From Marinobacter sp. SS5-14b (GTDB taxonomy: Bacteria > Pseudomonadota > Gammaproteobacteria > Pseudomonadales > Oleiphilaceae): DNA of 64,000 nucleotides. Position numbers and translations under genes: made by a program. Of this stretch, positions 37,764 through 46,879 are shown one piece after another (position 1 is the stretch's first letter; every line of letters starts with the position of its first letter). The notes under the pieces are model-generated. The model was not told the origin of the DNA. It made no database searches and saw nothing but the letters and a program-made list of their open reading frames with translations. The stretch is taken from positions 124,001 to 188,000 of the forward strand of contig NZ_JASSVM010000003.1 in the NCBI RefSeq assembly GCF_030541005.1. The letters are read 5' to 3'.

Positions 37764-39167
37764 ATGAGTTCCGAACAGATCATTGCTGCCCTCAAAGAGC
37801 TGGTTGCTACCGGTGAAAACCCGGGCAAGGTATTGACCGATCCTTCTGACCTGGACACCTATGGCAAGGACTGGACCAAAATATATCCACCGAGGCCACT
37901 GGCTATTGTGCTGCCGAAAACCACCGAGCAGGTGCAGGCGGTGGTCCGGTTTGCCAATGAGAACCAGGTCGCCCTGGTGCCATCTGGCGGTCGTACCGGC
38001 CTGAGCGCAGGTGCCGTGGCGGCAAACGGTGAGGTGGTCGTGGCCTTCGATAACATGAACCAGATCCTGGATTTCAATGCCAGCGATCGGCTGGTTCGCT
38101 GTCAGGCCGGCGTGGTTACTGAGCAGCTGCAGAATTTTGCCGAGGAAAACGGCTTGTATTACCCGGTGGACTTCGCCTCCGCCGGTTCCAGCCAGTTGGG
38201 CGGTAACCTGTCTACCAACGCCGGTGGTATCAAGGTCATTCGCTGGGGCATGAGCCGGGACTGGGTAGCCGGCCTTAAAGTGGTCACTGGTAAGGGCGAT
38301 GTGCTGGATCTGAATAAAGATCTGGCCAAGAACAACACCGGTTATGACCTGCGCCATCTGTTTATCGGAGCTGAAGGTACCTTGGGGTTCATTACCGAAG
38401 CGACCATGAAGCTCACACGCCAGCCGGATAACCTGACGGTGCTGGTACTGGGCCTTTCGGACCTGACCAACACCATGGACGTGCTGCAGAAGTTCCAGAG
38501 CAAGCTGGACCTGACCGCCTACGAGTTTTTCTCCCATCAGGCCATGGGGCATGTGCTGGCTCATGGCCAGGTTCAGGCACCGTTCGAGACCGAAGCGCCT
38601 TATTACGCACTACTGGAGTTTGAGGCAGTGTCTGACCAGGTGATGGACGACGCCATGGCGTTGTTTGAACACTGCGTCGAAGAAGGCTGGGTGCTGGATG
38701 GCGTGATCAGCCAGAGCGAAACCCAGGCTCAGAATCTGTGGCAGCTGCGGGAGCGGATTTCCGAATCTATCGCGCCGCGGATTCCCTATAAGAACGACAT
38801 TTCGGTGGTAGTTTCCAAGGTTCCAGGCTTCCTGCAGGAAATTGACAATGTGGTGGCCGAGCACTATCCCGATTTTGAGATCATCTGGTTTGGCCACATC
38901 GGCGACGGCAATTTGCACCTGAACATACTCAAGCCGGAAACCCTGGCAAAAGAAGATTTCTTCGAGAAGTGTCAGCAGGTCAACAAATGGGTGTTCGAGA
39001 TCGTTGAGCGCTACCAGGGCAGCGTGTCCGCTGAACACGGCGTTGGTATGACCAAGAAACCGTATCTGCAGTACACCCGCAGCGAGACTGAAATAGCTTA
39101 CTTGCGGGGCATCAAGCAGGTATTCGATCCGAACGGCATCATGAACCCGGGTAAAATCTTCGACTGA
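37764..39167 (+). CDS. FAD-linked D-2-hydroxyglutarate dehydrogenase
   Basis: 467-aa flavoprotein of the FAD-linked oxidase C family. PCMH FAD-binding motif PSGGRTGLSAGAV (about residues 76-88), STNAGGIKVIRWG (about 155) and the C-terminal HIGDGNLHLNI with EHGVGMTKKPYL. In Pseudomonas the same gene lies opposite serA and its product re-oxidises D-2-hydroxyglutarate released by SerA, pulling serine synthesis forward; the divergent layout here supports the same job. The ATG at 37764 fits the family length. The stop overlaps the sirtuin start (TGATG). Confidence 0.88.
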   Translation: MSSEQIIAALKELVATGENPGKVLTDPSDLDTYGKDWTKIYPPRPLAIVLPKTTEQVQAVVRFANENQVALVPSGGRTGLSAGAVAANGEVVVAFDNMNQILDFNASDRLVRCQAGVVTEQLQNFAEENGLYYPVDFASAGSSQLGGNLSTNAGGIKVIRWGMSRDWVAGLKVVTGKGDVLDLNKDLAKNNTGYDLRHLFIGAEGTLGFITEATMKLTRQPDNLTVLVLGLSDLTNTMDVLQKFQSKLDLTAYEFFSHQAMGHVLAHGQVQAPFETEAPYYALLEFEAVSDQVMDDAMALFEHCVEEGWVLDGVISQSETQAQNLWQLRERISESIAPRIPYKNDISVVVSKVPGFLQEIDNVVAEHYPDFEIIWFGHIGDGNLHLNILKPETLAKEDFFEKCQQVNKWVFEIVERYQGSVSAEHGVGMTKKPYLQYTRSETEIAYLRGIKQVFDPNGIMNPGKIFD

Positions 39168-39844
39168 TGCAAGAGCATATCGTGGTACTCACCGGCGCTG
39201 GTATCAGCGCCGAAAGCGGGCTCTCCACCTTCCGTGATAACGGCGGGTTGTGGGAGCAGCACAGTGTGTACGACGTGGCTACGCCGGAGGCGTTCGAGCG
39301 CAACCGTGACCTGGTGCTGCGGTTCTATAACGAACGCCGGCGCCAGCTGCAGTCGGTGCAGCCTAACCCGGCTCATCGTTTGCTGGCGGAACTGGAGCGC
39401 CGTTACCGGGTTACCGTGGTTACCCAGAATGTGGACGACCTGCACGAGAGGGGAGGCTCCAGCCATGTGCTGCATTTGCACGGAGAACTCACCAAAGCCA
39501 GAAGCTCTGCCTATCCTGACCTGATTTACGATATCGGTTATCGCGACATTCACCCCGGCGACACCTGCGATCGGGGCGCCCAGCTGCGCCCTCATATTGT
39601 CTGGTTCGGAGAGGAAGTGCCCATGCTGGATGCGGCCTCGGAAGTGGTTCGCACTGCTGATCGGCTGCTGATCGTAGGCACATCACTGCAGGTCTACCCG
39701 GCCGCCGGACTGGTCTATGAAGTCGACATTGATGTCCCCATCACGGTTATTGATCCTGGGGAACCGGCCTCGGTGTCCCGGGCCAGAGTCATCCGAAAAG
39801 GGGCCAGCGAAGGCGTTGCTGAGTGGGTTAAAATGCTGGGGTGA
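39167..39844 (+). CDS. cobB: Sir2-family NAD-dependent deacylase lacking Zn cysteines
   Basis: 225-aa sirtuin. NAD-binding motifs TGAGISAESGLSTFRDNGGLW (shortened here from residues about 9-29), TQNVDDLHERGGS and HLHGEL (catalytic His) are intact, as are VWFGEEVP and VGTSLQVYPAAG. The usual four zinc-binding cysteines are missing: where CxxC is expected the sequence reads TKARSSAYPDLIYDIGY. Such zinc-less bacterial sirtuins exist. It probably removes acyl groups from lysines. Translation is coupled to the upstream dehydrogenase by a one-base overlap. Confidence 0.87.
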   Translation: MQEHIVVLTGAGISAESGLSTFRDNGGLWEQHSVYDVATPEAFERNRDLVLRFYNERRRQLQSVQPNPAHRLLAELERRYRVTVVTQNVDDLHERGGSSHVLHLHGELTKARSSAYPDLIYDIGYRDIHPGDTCDRGAQLRPHIVWFGEEVPMLDAASEVVRTADRLLIVGTSLQVYPAAGLVYEVDIDVPITVIDPGEPASVSRARVIRKGASEGVAEWVKMLG

Positions 39845-39934
39845 TACTGAAGTTCGGTGCACCCTATCCGAAACAGTACATCCGCCCCGCCGGAAATCCG
39901 GGATTTGTTGAAGCAGAGGCCCTGACCAGTCTGG

Positions 39935-41275
39935 TCAGCCAGAAACGTCGTGCCGGGCGTGGCTGCCCGGCGTTTCACTCAGGTACTTTTGCAGTTCCGA
40001 GCGAAAGGCCGCCTGAACGCCCAGTCGCTTCAGCATCCAGTAATGCCCGGCAATCATCCGGTCAATGAAAATGCTCTCTACCGGTGGCTTGAAGTAGTCC
40101 AGGTACTTGAACACCGTACTGGTTTTAGAGGCTACGTGCTTGTGGATGTCGGCCTCGGCAAAATCATACGGCTCATCGTCCACAAACGGAATGATCAGAA
40201 TGTCCCGCCACATGGCGTAATACGCCTCATCAACTGCGGGTTGGTTGTCAACGCGCGCACCCAGATCAATCAGGTACTTGTCCAAGGCCTGGTAGTCCTC
40301 ATTCAGCGCAGCGATGAGGGCGTTCTGGTAGGCCTGCACAATCTCCGGTTTCAACTTTTTCACGCAGCCAAAGTCATACATGACAATGGTGCCATCGGGG
40401 CGGTAGGCGAAATTACCGGCGTGGGGGTCGCCATGAATGCACTGAAACCGAAACAGCTGGTCCGCCATGATGGTGAAAATGCGGTGGCCGATGAGGTTCA
40501 GGGTGTCCTGGCTGTACCGATCCGGGGTGACCTTGCTGACGTGGTCGCCCTCAACCAGTTCGAGGGTCAGAACCCGGCGGGTCGAGTGGCTTTCCACCAC
40601 TTCAGGAATAATGACCCACGGCTGGTCCCTGTGGAACTCGTGGAAGAGCTTTAGGTTACGGGCTTCGTTTTCGTAATCCAGTTCTTCTTTCAGGCGTTCC
40701 CGGATCTCGCCGAACAGCTGGTCGACGGTTTCTTTGGGCATTTTCAGCAGGCCGCCCAGCTTCAGAGCCAGGCGTAGCTGTTTCAGGTCGGAGTCGCAGG
40801 ATTCATCCACGCCCGGGTATTGGACTTTGACAATAACGTCGGTGCCGTCGTACAGCCTTGCGCGGTGGACCTGACCGATGGAGGCAGAGGCGTAGGGTGT
40901 CTCCTGAAGGTACTCGAACAGCTCGCTCACCGGCTTGCCGAGCTCACTTTCCACTTGCTCCAGAATGACCTCGAAGGGCATGGGGGGCGCTTCTTTCTGG
41001 AGTTTTTCCAATGCGTCCGAGAATTCTTTAGGCAGGAAGTCCTGAGTCTGGGAGGCTATCTGACCGACCTTCATGACTGCACCTTTGAGCTCGCCAAGGG
41101 TGTCGGCAATCTGGCCGGCCATTCGGGTATAGCTTTCACTTTTGGCGCTTTCGTCATCGACAGAGCGGAACATGCGCCTGGCTTTCTGGCCAGCGTATTG
41201 ACCGGCTACGGAGGCGGTCATGCCTGCCAGTTTGAAGAATCGACCTGAGCGAGAGGTTACCGGTTTTTTGGCCAT
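39935..41275 (-). CDS. ABC1/UbiB-family atypical kinase
   Basis: 446-aa ADCK/ABC1 protein, unorthodox kinases linked to ubiquinone synthesis and lipid handling. Diagnostic features: KVGQIASQTQDFLPKEFSDAL (KxGQ motif, about residues 66-86), the Ala-rich loop YASASIGQVHRA in place of a Gly-rich loop, catalytic QCIHGDPHAGNFAYRPDGT and the metal-binding YDFGCVKKL. Length is typical of the short ADCK group. Convergent with the sirtuin gene. Not necessarily the main UbiB of the cell. Confidence 0.88.
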   Translation of the reverse strand: MAKKPVTSRSGRFFKLAGMTASVAGQYAGQKARRMFRSVDDESAKSESYTRMAGQIADTLGELKGAVMKVGQIASQTQDFLPKEFSDALEKLQKEAPPMPFEVILEQVESELGKPVSELFEYLQETPYASASIGQVHRARLYDGTDVIVKVQYPGVDESCDSDLKQLRLALKLGGLLKMPKETVDQLFGEIRERLKEELDYENEARNLKLFHEFHRDQPWVIIPEVVESHSTRRVLTLELVEGDHVSKVTPDRYSQDTLNLIGHRIFTIMADQLFRFQCIHGDPHAGNFAYRPDGTIVMYDFGCVKKLKPEIVQAYQNALIAALNEDYQALDKYLIDLGARVDNQPAVDEAYYAMWRDILIIPFVDDEPYDFAEADIHKHVASKTSTVFKYLDYFKPPVESIFIDRMIAGHYWMLKRLGVQAAFRSELQKYLSETPGSHARHDVSG

Positions 41276-41334
41276 GGTGGCATTGGGATCCCTGAAACAA
41301 ATGGTTCACCTGACTGTGCGTTCAGGTGGACAAA

Positions 41335-41997
41335 TCAGACCACTGTGGTTTCGACGAACAGTGCGTTTTCCAGTTCCAGTGACAGGGTCTGCCCGGACAC
41401 CAGTGGCCCGACACCTTTCGGTGTGCCCGTCAGTACAACGTCCCCGGGCAGCAGGGTGAACTGGCTGCTCATAAAGGCGATCAGTGGAACTATCGGGTTC
41501 AGCATATCATGGGTGTCGCCGGACTGTTGGCGTTGGCCGTCGATGTCCAGGGTAAAGTGTATGCGGTCTCTGGGAAGCCGGTCCTTTCCGACAAAGGGCG
41601 ACAGGGGGCAGGCACCGTCAAACGCTTTGGCGCGCTCCCAGGGTTGGCCCTTGTCCTTGAGTCGGCTTTGGACATCCCGAAGGGTCAGGTCCAGCGCCAG
41701 GCCATAGCCGAGAATGGCGTTCTCGGCTTCGCTGGCCGATGCGTTGGTGAGGGGGCGGCCGATCAGAACCGCGAGCTCGGTTTCGAAATGAACCTCGCCC
41801 CGGTCACGCGGGAAGTCCAGAGGGCGGGTGATATAAACCGCTGATGTTGATGGTTTTATAAACAGCAGCGGTTCATCCGGTACCGGATTGTTCAGTTCCC
41901 GGGCATGTTCAGCGTAGTTGCGACCAATGCACACGATTTTGCCCAGCGGCAGGTGAACCGGTGTGCCGTCTTTCCAGTGGTGCTGATACTCGGGCAT
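41335..41997 (-). CDS. Fumarylacetoacetate hydrolase family protein
   Basis: 220-aa FAH-fold enzyme resembling acylpyruvate hydrolases (YcgM/FAHD1). Metal-binding residues are in HFETELAVLIG and ALDLTLRDVQSR; IGRNYAEHARELNN and PGDVVLTGTPKGVGPL are typical. Likely cleaves C-C bonds in acylpyruvates or decarboxylates oxaloacetate; substrate not determinable. It is 21 bp after apt on the same strand. Confidence 0.87.
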   Translation of the reverse strand: MPEYQHHWKDGTPVHLPLGKIVCIGRNYAEHARELNNPVPDEPLLFIKPSTSAVYITRPLDFPRDRGEVHFETELAVLIGRPLTNASASEAENAILGYGLALDLTLRDVQSRLKDKGQPWERAKAFDGACPLSPFVGKDRLPRDRIHFTLDIDGQRQQSGDTHDMLNPIVPLIAFMSSQFTLLPGDVVLTGTPKGVGPLVSGQTLSLELENALFVETTVV

Positions 41998-42018
41998 GGT
42001 CGCCTCCTGAAACAGTGA

Positions 42019-42561
42019 TTATTCTCCCTCGAACGAACACACAGTATAGACCTGCAGGCCCTCTTCCTGCAGCTTGCGGGAGCCACCCAGGTCAGGAAGG
42101 TCAATCATGGCTGCAACTTCAACGATCTCGGCGCCTATCCTGCGGATAAGGCGAGTAGCCGCCAGCATGGTGCCGCCGGTAGCAATCAGGTCGTCTACCA
42201 GCACAACTTTATCGCCTGGTTTGAAGGCATCCTTGTGCAATTCAACGGAGGCTGTTCCGTATTCCAGTTCGTAGTCTTCCACCATGGTGTCGAACGGCAG
42301 TTTGCCTTTCTTGCGCACCAGCACCAGCGACGCATTGAGCTCGTAGGCCAGGGCAGAGCCGATGATGAAGCCCCTGGCATCCACGGCAGCAACAGCATCA
42401 ATGTGCTGGCCATGGTAGCGGTGAACGAAGGCATCAATCAGCTTGCGAAACGCCGTTTTGTCCTGCAACACGGTGGTGATATCGCGGAACGACACGCCGG
42501 GCTTGGGCCAGTTCGGAACCGTGCGAATGGCTTTTTTAATACTCTGAGAAAAATAATCCAT
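42019..42561 (-). CDS. apt: Adenine phosphoribosyltransferase
   Basis: 180-aa purine salvage enzyme converting adenine plus PRPP to AMP. The PRPP motif [14 protein letters not shown] (about 124-137) and the N-terminal [15 protein letters not shown] are diagnostic. It lies 23 bp downstream of the AzgA-like permease gene, forming an adenine uptake-and-salvage pair. Confidence 0.96.
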   Translation of the reverse strand: MDYFSQSIKKAIRTVPNWPKPGVSFRDITTVLQDKTAFRKLIDAFVHRYHGQHIDAVAAVDARGFIIGSALAYELNASLVLVRKKGKLPFDTMVEDYELEYGTASVELHKDAFKPGDKVVLVDDLIATGGTMLAATRLIRRIGAEIVEVAAMIDLPDLGGSRKLQEEGLQVYTVCSFEGE

Positions 42562-42584
42562 AACTCACCTATGGCGGACGTGGC

Positions 42585-43883
42585 TTACGCCAGGTCCAGG
42601 AACATGAATTTCAGAACGAAGACGATGGCAATGGTGGTCACGCTCCAGTTGAGATCAGACCACTTGCCTGCCAGGGCTTTCACTGCCACATAGGTGATGA
42701 AACCAAGGGCAATGCCGTGGGCAATGGAGAAGGTCAGTGGCATCATCAGGGCCGTGACGATGGCCGGAGCCGTGTCAGTGATGTCATCCCAGTCGATTAA
42801 TTTCAGACCGCTGGCCATCAGGCAGGCCACGTACAGCAGGGCTGGCGCCGTGGCATAGGGCGGAATGACGCTGGCAATGGGTGAGAACAGCAGGCAGGCC
42901 AGAAACAACAGGGCGACAACAACAGCCGTCAGGCCAGTGCGGCCACCGGCGGCGATGCCAGCGGTTGATTCCACATAACTGGTGGTGGTGGACGTGCCCA
43001 GGGCTGCACCCGACATGGTGGCGACGGAGTCTGACATCAGGGCGCGTCCCAAACGCGGCAGCTTGCCGTCTTTATCCAGCAGGCCGCCTTTTTGGGCTGC
43101 ACCCACCAGGGTGCCCGATGTGTCGAACAGGTCCACAAACAAAAAGGCAAACACAACACTGATCATGCCGACGTTCAGGGCGCCGGCCAGGTCAAGTTGC
43201 ATGAACGTGGGTGCGATGCTTGGCGGCGCGGACACCAGGCCTTGGTACTCCACCATGCCCAGCATCATGGCGACAACGGTCACGGCAATAATGCCGATCA
43301 TCACTGAGCCGGTGATCTGACGGAATGACAAAGCACAGATCAGTACGAAACCGGCGAAGAACAGCAGGGCCTCGGGAACTTTTACGTCACCCAGGCTGAC
43401 CAGTGTGGCTGGATGGTCTACCACAATGCCGGCATTTTTCAGGGCGATCAGCGCGAGGAAGAACCCGATACCCGCTGAAATACCGAACCTCAATGACAGA
43501 GGAATGGAATTGATGATCCATTCCCGCACCTTGAAAATGCTGAGCAGGAAGAACAGGAGGCCGGAAAGGAACACGGCCCCCAGCGCCACCTGCCAGCTGT
43601 AGCCCATGCTGCCGACCACCGTGAACGAGAAAAATGCGTTCAGGCCCATGCCCGGGGCCAGGGCGATGGGGTAGTTGGCCCACAGGCCCATAATCAGTGT
43701 GCCAATAACCGCGGCCAGACAGGTGGCAACGAACACCGCGCCGAAATCCATGCCGGTGTTTGATAGTAAGCTGGGATTGACCACGATGATGTAAGCCATG
43801 GTCAGGAAGGTGGTAATGCCCGCTATCACTTCTTTACGAACATTAGTGCCGTGGGCCTGGAGTTGAAACAGTCGTTCAAGCAT
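42585..43883 (-). CDS. NCS2/AzgA-type adenine permease
   Basis: 432-aa purine permease of the AzgA (COG2252) group, proton symport across the inner membrane. The N-terminal signature VRKEVIAGITTFLTMAYIIVVNPS, then about 12 helices with PGMGLNAFFSFTVV and TTTSYVESTAGIAAGGRTGL (substrate-site helix). The start at 43883 fits the family; the frame opens 90 nt earlier without support. Pairing with apt suggests adenine as a substrate, with guanine/hypoxanthine possible. Confidence 0.9.
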   Translation of the reverse strand: MLERLFQLQAHGTNVRKEVIAGITTFLTMAYIIVVNPSLLSNTGMDFGAVFVATCLAAVIGTLIMGLWANYPIALAPGMGLNAFFSFTVVGSMGYSWQVALGAVFLSGLLFFLLSIFKVREWIINSIPLSLRFGISAGIGFFLALIALKNAGIVVDHPATLVSLGDVKVPEALLFFAGFVLICALSFRQITGSVMIGIIAVTVVAMMLGMVEYQGLVSAPPSIAPTFMQLDLAGALNVGMISVVFAFLFVDLFDTSGTLVGAAQKGGLLDKDGKLPRLGRALMSDSVATMSGAALGTSTTTSYVESTAGIAAGGRTGLTAVVVALLFLACLLFSPIASVIPPYATAPALLYVACLMASGLKLIDWDDITDTAPAIVTALMMPLTFSIAHGIALGFITYVAVKALAGKWSDLNWSVTTIAIVFVLKFMFLDLA

Positions 43884-44016
43884 GACGGGGGGCTGCCTCT
43901 CGGGATGCCTTGAGTTGGGGGTTTGAAAGTCTGATTGCGTGCAGAAAATGTGGACTGTGTGAAAAAACAGCAATGTTACCGGCTAGAAGGCCATAGGCCA
44001 AGGAATGATTCACCGC

Positions 44017-44634
44017 TCAGTTCTGGATCGGATCTCGTTGCAGTCGGATATCGAAGCGCACCGCCAGCATCCGGACAATCACAATGAACAGCAAGCCGAT
44101 GGTCAATGCCAGAGTCTCGCTTTCCAGGAGCCACTGGCAGACAAAGTAGAGCCAGCAGCCTGCAAACGAAATGGACGCGTAGATCTGGTCTTTCCGAAAA
44201 ATAAACGGCACCTCATTGCACAAGGTGTCGCGCAGCGCACCACCAAACGTGCCCGTCATCACGCCGAGCATGGATGCGATAAACCAGGAGTGGCCAAGGT
44301 CCAGCGCCAGCTGGGCGCCAAGAATGGAAAAGATGCCAAGGCCGATGGCATCCGGAAAAACAATGCGGGATTCCTTAAGGCTGTGAGCACGGCTCCAGTA
44401 ACTGAAGATAATGGCCATAGCGAGAATCAGGATGGGCTGTTCCTGGTGCTTGATCCAGTACAACGGATGATTATCCATGATCAAGTCCCGCAAGGTGCCC
44501 CCGCCCAGTGCCGCGATAAATCCGATGGCAAATATCCCGACAGGGTCCATGTTCTTCGAGCGTGCGACGATCATGCCGGAAATGGCGAACGCCACGATTC
44601 CTATCATTTCAAGTATATAGATGATGTCGAACAT
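44017..44634 (-). CDS. TRIC/UPF0126-family cation channel protein
   Basis: 205-aa membrane protein with seven hydrophobic segments and two copies of the UPF0126 repeat: VARSKNMDPVGIFAIGFIAALGGGTLRDLI and ISMLGVMTGTFGGALRDTL, given here in part. Prokaryotic members of this family form trimeric K+-permeable channels (TRIC). E. coli YicG is a relative. Role here unknown. Confidence 0.87.
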   Translation of the reverse strand: MFDIIYILEMIGIVAFAISGMIVARSKNMDPVGIFAIGFIAALGGGTLRDLIMDNHPLYWIKHQEQPILILAMAIIFSYWSRAHSLKESRIVFPDAIGLGIFSILGAQLALDLGHSWFIASMLGVMTGTFGGALRDTLCNEVPFIFRKDQIYASISFAGCWLYFVCQWLLESETLALTIGLLFIVIVRMLAVRFDIRLQRDPIQN

Positions 44635-44727
44635 GGCTGGCTCTGGGGATAAAGTTTGCGGGACCTATGGCGTCCATATCAGGTGCGCGAAGCATAGCCG
44701 AAATTGAGGATCGATTCATCCAGGCCG

Positions 44728-44747
44728 ACCTTTGGATGGTCGGTCAA
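44728..44747. promoter_or_regulatory. Inverted repeat upstream of BLUF gene
   Basis: CCGACC-TTTGGAT-GGTCGG forms a 6-bp dyad in the divergent gap (44635-44819) between the TRIC-like gene and the BLUF gene. It could be an operator; no regulator is implied. Confidence 0.25.
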
Positions 44748-44819
44748 AAGTGATCTGTTTGAAGACATGTGGGCGTAGTTATTGGCGCCCCCTGTGTCCA
44801 TTGAACCGGAGTACCTGAA

Positions 44820-45389
44820 ATGCCACTTATTCGCCTAGCCTACGCCAGTGATGCAACCTTTGAGGCCCAGCCCCTCGAACAAGGCGTGGAGCCTCACGTT
44901 GCCCGAATTCTTATGGCCTCCAGGCGAAACAACGGCAAAGTAAACATTGTGGGCGGGCTGTATTACGGTGATAACCGTTTCTTTCAGTACCTTGAGGGCG
45001 ATGAATCTGCTGTTCGCGAAACCTATGAACGCATTCAACAAGATTCCCGGCACCACAACGTTCGCACGCTGATCGAAGAGCCGCTGAAAGATCGGACCTT
45101 CACCAACTGGTCGATGAAATACGTGCCCGCATCAGGCGATGTAAAAGCTTTTCTCGAGCGCAATCAGTTGTCGGAATTCAATCCGCAGGCGTTTGACAGC
45201 AGCCAGTGTGAGGAGATGATCGGCCTGATTCGCCGCTCCAGCCAGGATCAGAAACTGGTGAACCATGGTGAGACAACTCGCATGGCTTCCCAGCCTCCAC
45301 AAACACTGTCTTCGGGACTCAAGGTCGGACTGGTGGTTGCTGCGGTGGGCCTGGTAGTGGCATTGGCGGTTGCCGCAACCCTGCTCTGA
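44820..45389 (+). CDS. BLUF blue-light sensor with membrane tail
   Basis: 189-aa protein. Residues 1-100 form a BLUF domain that binds FAD: conserved Tyr in RLAYAS (Tyr8), Asn in the NNGKVNIVGGLYY segment, and Gln in FFQYLEGDESAV, the residues that form the light-sensitive hydrogen-bond network. After a linker with polar residues (100-165), the end is a single hydrophobic helix (LKVGLVVAAVGLVVALAVAATLL), predicted to insert in the membrane. Short BLUF proteins usually have no membrane anchor. No enzymatic output domain, so it must act on a partner. GGAG precedes the ATG. Confidence 0.88.
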   Translation: MPLIRLAYASDATFEAQPLEQGVEPHVARILMASRRNNGKVNIVGGLYYGDNRFFQYLEGDESAVRETYERIQQDSRHHNVRTLIEEPLKDRTFTNWSMKYVPASGDVKAFLERNQLSEFNPQAFDSSQCEEMIGLIRRSSQDQKLVNHGETTRMASQPPQTLSSGLKVGLVVAAVGLVVALAVAATLL

Positions 45390-45555
45390 TGTCCCATCAG
45401 TGATGTTTATACGAAACGATAAGCGATCTTGATTTGCTTCGCGGTGCGAGTGCGTTTAGCTTGATGTCAGTCAAAAATAAGCTGAACAAAATCGCATTTG
45501 GTGCCCCTCGGACGATGTGTCTCTGATGGTTCGGCCCCAAATACCAGGAGAGATC

Positions 45556-46536
45556 ATGAAAGCCATTCTCTGTAAGGAACACGGGCCTGCTGAAAAGCTG
45601 GTCATCGAAGACATAGCAAGTCCGGAAGCCAAGGGCCGGGGTGTCAAAATCCGGGTCAAGGCCGCCGGTCTGAATTTCCCTGACACCTTGATCATTGAAG
45701 GCAAGTATCAGCTGCAGCCGCCGCTGCCATTTTCACCCGGTGGTGAATTGGCGGGCGAGGTGATTGAGGTCGGTGAAAAGGTCACCCGTTTTAAACCGGG
45801 TGACCGTGTTGCGGCCTTGACTGGCTGGGGCGCGTTCGCGGAAGAAGTGGTTGCCCCGGAGTCTAACCTGTTGCCGCTGCCGGATGGCATGTCTTACGAA
45901 CAGGCCGCCGGATTTATGATGGTGTATGGCACGTCTTATTATGCTTTGAAGCAACGTGCCAATATCCAACCCGGTGAGACGCTGCTGGTGCTAGGTGCCA
46001 GCGGCGGTGTCGGCCTTGCAACGGTAGAGCTTGGTAAGGCGATGGGTGCGCGGGTCATCGCTGCGGCGAGCACGGCGGAGAAGTTGGCGGTGGCCAAGGC
46101 GGCGGGTGCCGATGAGCTGATTAACTATTCCGAAGAATCGCTGAAAGAAGCCGTCAAGAAGCTCACAAAGGGCAAGGGCGTGGATGTGGTCTATGATCCG
46201 GTCGGTGGTGATTTCACCGAGCAGGCTTTGCGTTCAATGGCCTGGAACGGCCGCCACCTGATCATTGGCTTCGCGGCTGGCGATATTCCGAAAGTGCCTG
46301 CGAACTTGATGCTGCTAAAAGGTTGCTCGGTAGTAGGTGTGTTCTGGGGTAGCTTCACCCAGCGTGAACCAGAAGCCAGTGCCCAGAACATGATGGACCT
46401 TCTGACACTCTACGCGGAGGGTAAAATCGATCCGAAAGTCAGCCAGGTGTTCGAGTTCGACCAGTACGCCGAGGCGCTCGGTGCCCTGACTGGTCGCCGC
46501 GCCACCGGCAAGATCGTTCTTCGCGTTGGCGCTTAG
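45556..46536 (+). CDS. NADPH:quinone oxidoreductase, zinc-less MDR
   Basis: 326-aa medium-chain reductase family protein without zinc-binding cysteines. NADPH-binding LGASGGVGLATVELGKAMGA (about 148-167) and the quinone reductase pattern VYGTSYYALKQRA. The start at 45556 has AGGAG and yields MKAILCKEHG, the usual N-terminus. Reduces quinones or enoyl/enone compounds. Followed by two palindromic elements. Confidence 0.88.
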   Translation: MKAILCKEHGPAEKLVIEDIASPEAKGRGVKIRVKAAGLNFPDTLIIEGKYQLQPPLPFSPGGELAGEVIEVGEKVTRFKPGDRVAALTGWGAFAEEVVAPESNLLPLPDGMSYEQAAGFMMVYGTSYYALKQRANIQPGETLLVLGASGGVGLATVELGKAMGARVIAAASTAEKLAVAKAAGADELINYSEESLKEAVKKLTKGKGVDVVYDPVGGDFTEQALRSMAWNGRHLIIGFAAGDIPKVPANLMLLKGCSVVGVFWGSFTQREPEASAQNMMDLLTLYAEGKIDPKVSQVFEFDQYAEALGALTGRRATGKIVLRVGA

Positions 46537-46578
46537 GTCTGGCTTGGGCTCCTAGCCTGTTAGTTCTGGTGCTGGGTA

Positions 46579-46680
46579 CGAGTGGGTGGCCCCTCCCAAA
46601 AAACGCTACGAGCGCATCCATGTGCGCTTCGCTCCGGCCATCCATGGCCTCCGAGATTTTTGGGAGGGGCCACCCACTCG
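46579..46680 (+). repeat. Palindromic element copy E (long core)
   Basis: Perfect 24-bp arms (46579-46602 and 46657-46680), ending in A5/T5 at the inner side, with a 54-nt core (46603-46656). Hairpin apexes GCATCCATGTGC and GGCCATCCATGGCC. The last 33 nt of the core are identical to copy G, 4.2 kb away, while the arms are not. Flanks: CTAGCCTG (46552-46559) and CAGGCTAA (46717-46724). Confidence 0.85.
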
Positions 46681-46771
46681 TCCCTTCAACCGGTCAGTTG
46701 TAGTCTGCATTTCGCGCAGGCTAAAAACTGAATTAAGAATGGGTTTTCCGACTATTACTCGATGCTTGAGT

Positions 46772-46879
46772 GCCGGGTTGGGGACGTCTTCCAAAAAATC
46801 TTGAGGGCCAGGGATGGCCCGAACGAAGCGCACATGGATGTGCTCGTAGCGTTTTTTTGGAAGACGTCCCCAACCCGGC
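46772..46879 (-). repeat. Palindromic element copy F (long core)
   Basis: Perfect 27-bp arms (46772-46798 and 46853-46879) with A6/T6 at the inner end and a 54-nt core (46799-46852) in reverse orientation to copy E. Read on the minus strand: ACGCTACGAGCACATCCATG then GGGCCATCCCTGGCCC. The right flank AGGCTAGGGCCG (46896-46907) is shared with copy D. Copies E and F fill the 395-bp gap between converging genes; nothing else was recognised there. Confidence 0.85.

Noticed and set aside
39952..39971. GCCGGGC/GCCCGGC hairpin as terminator between the sirtuin and UbiB-like genes
   Set aside because: It lies within the 3' coding part of the UbiB-like gene and has no T-run.
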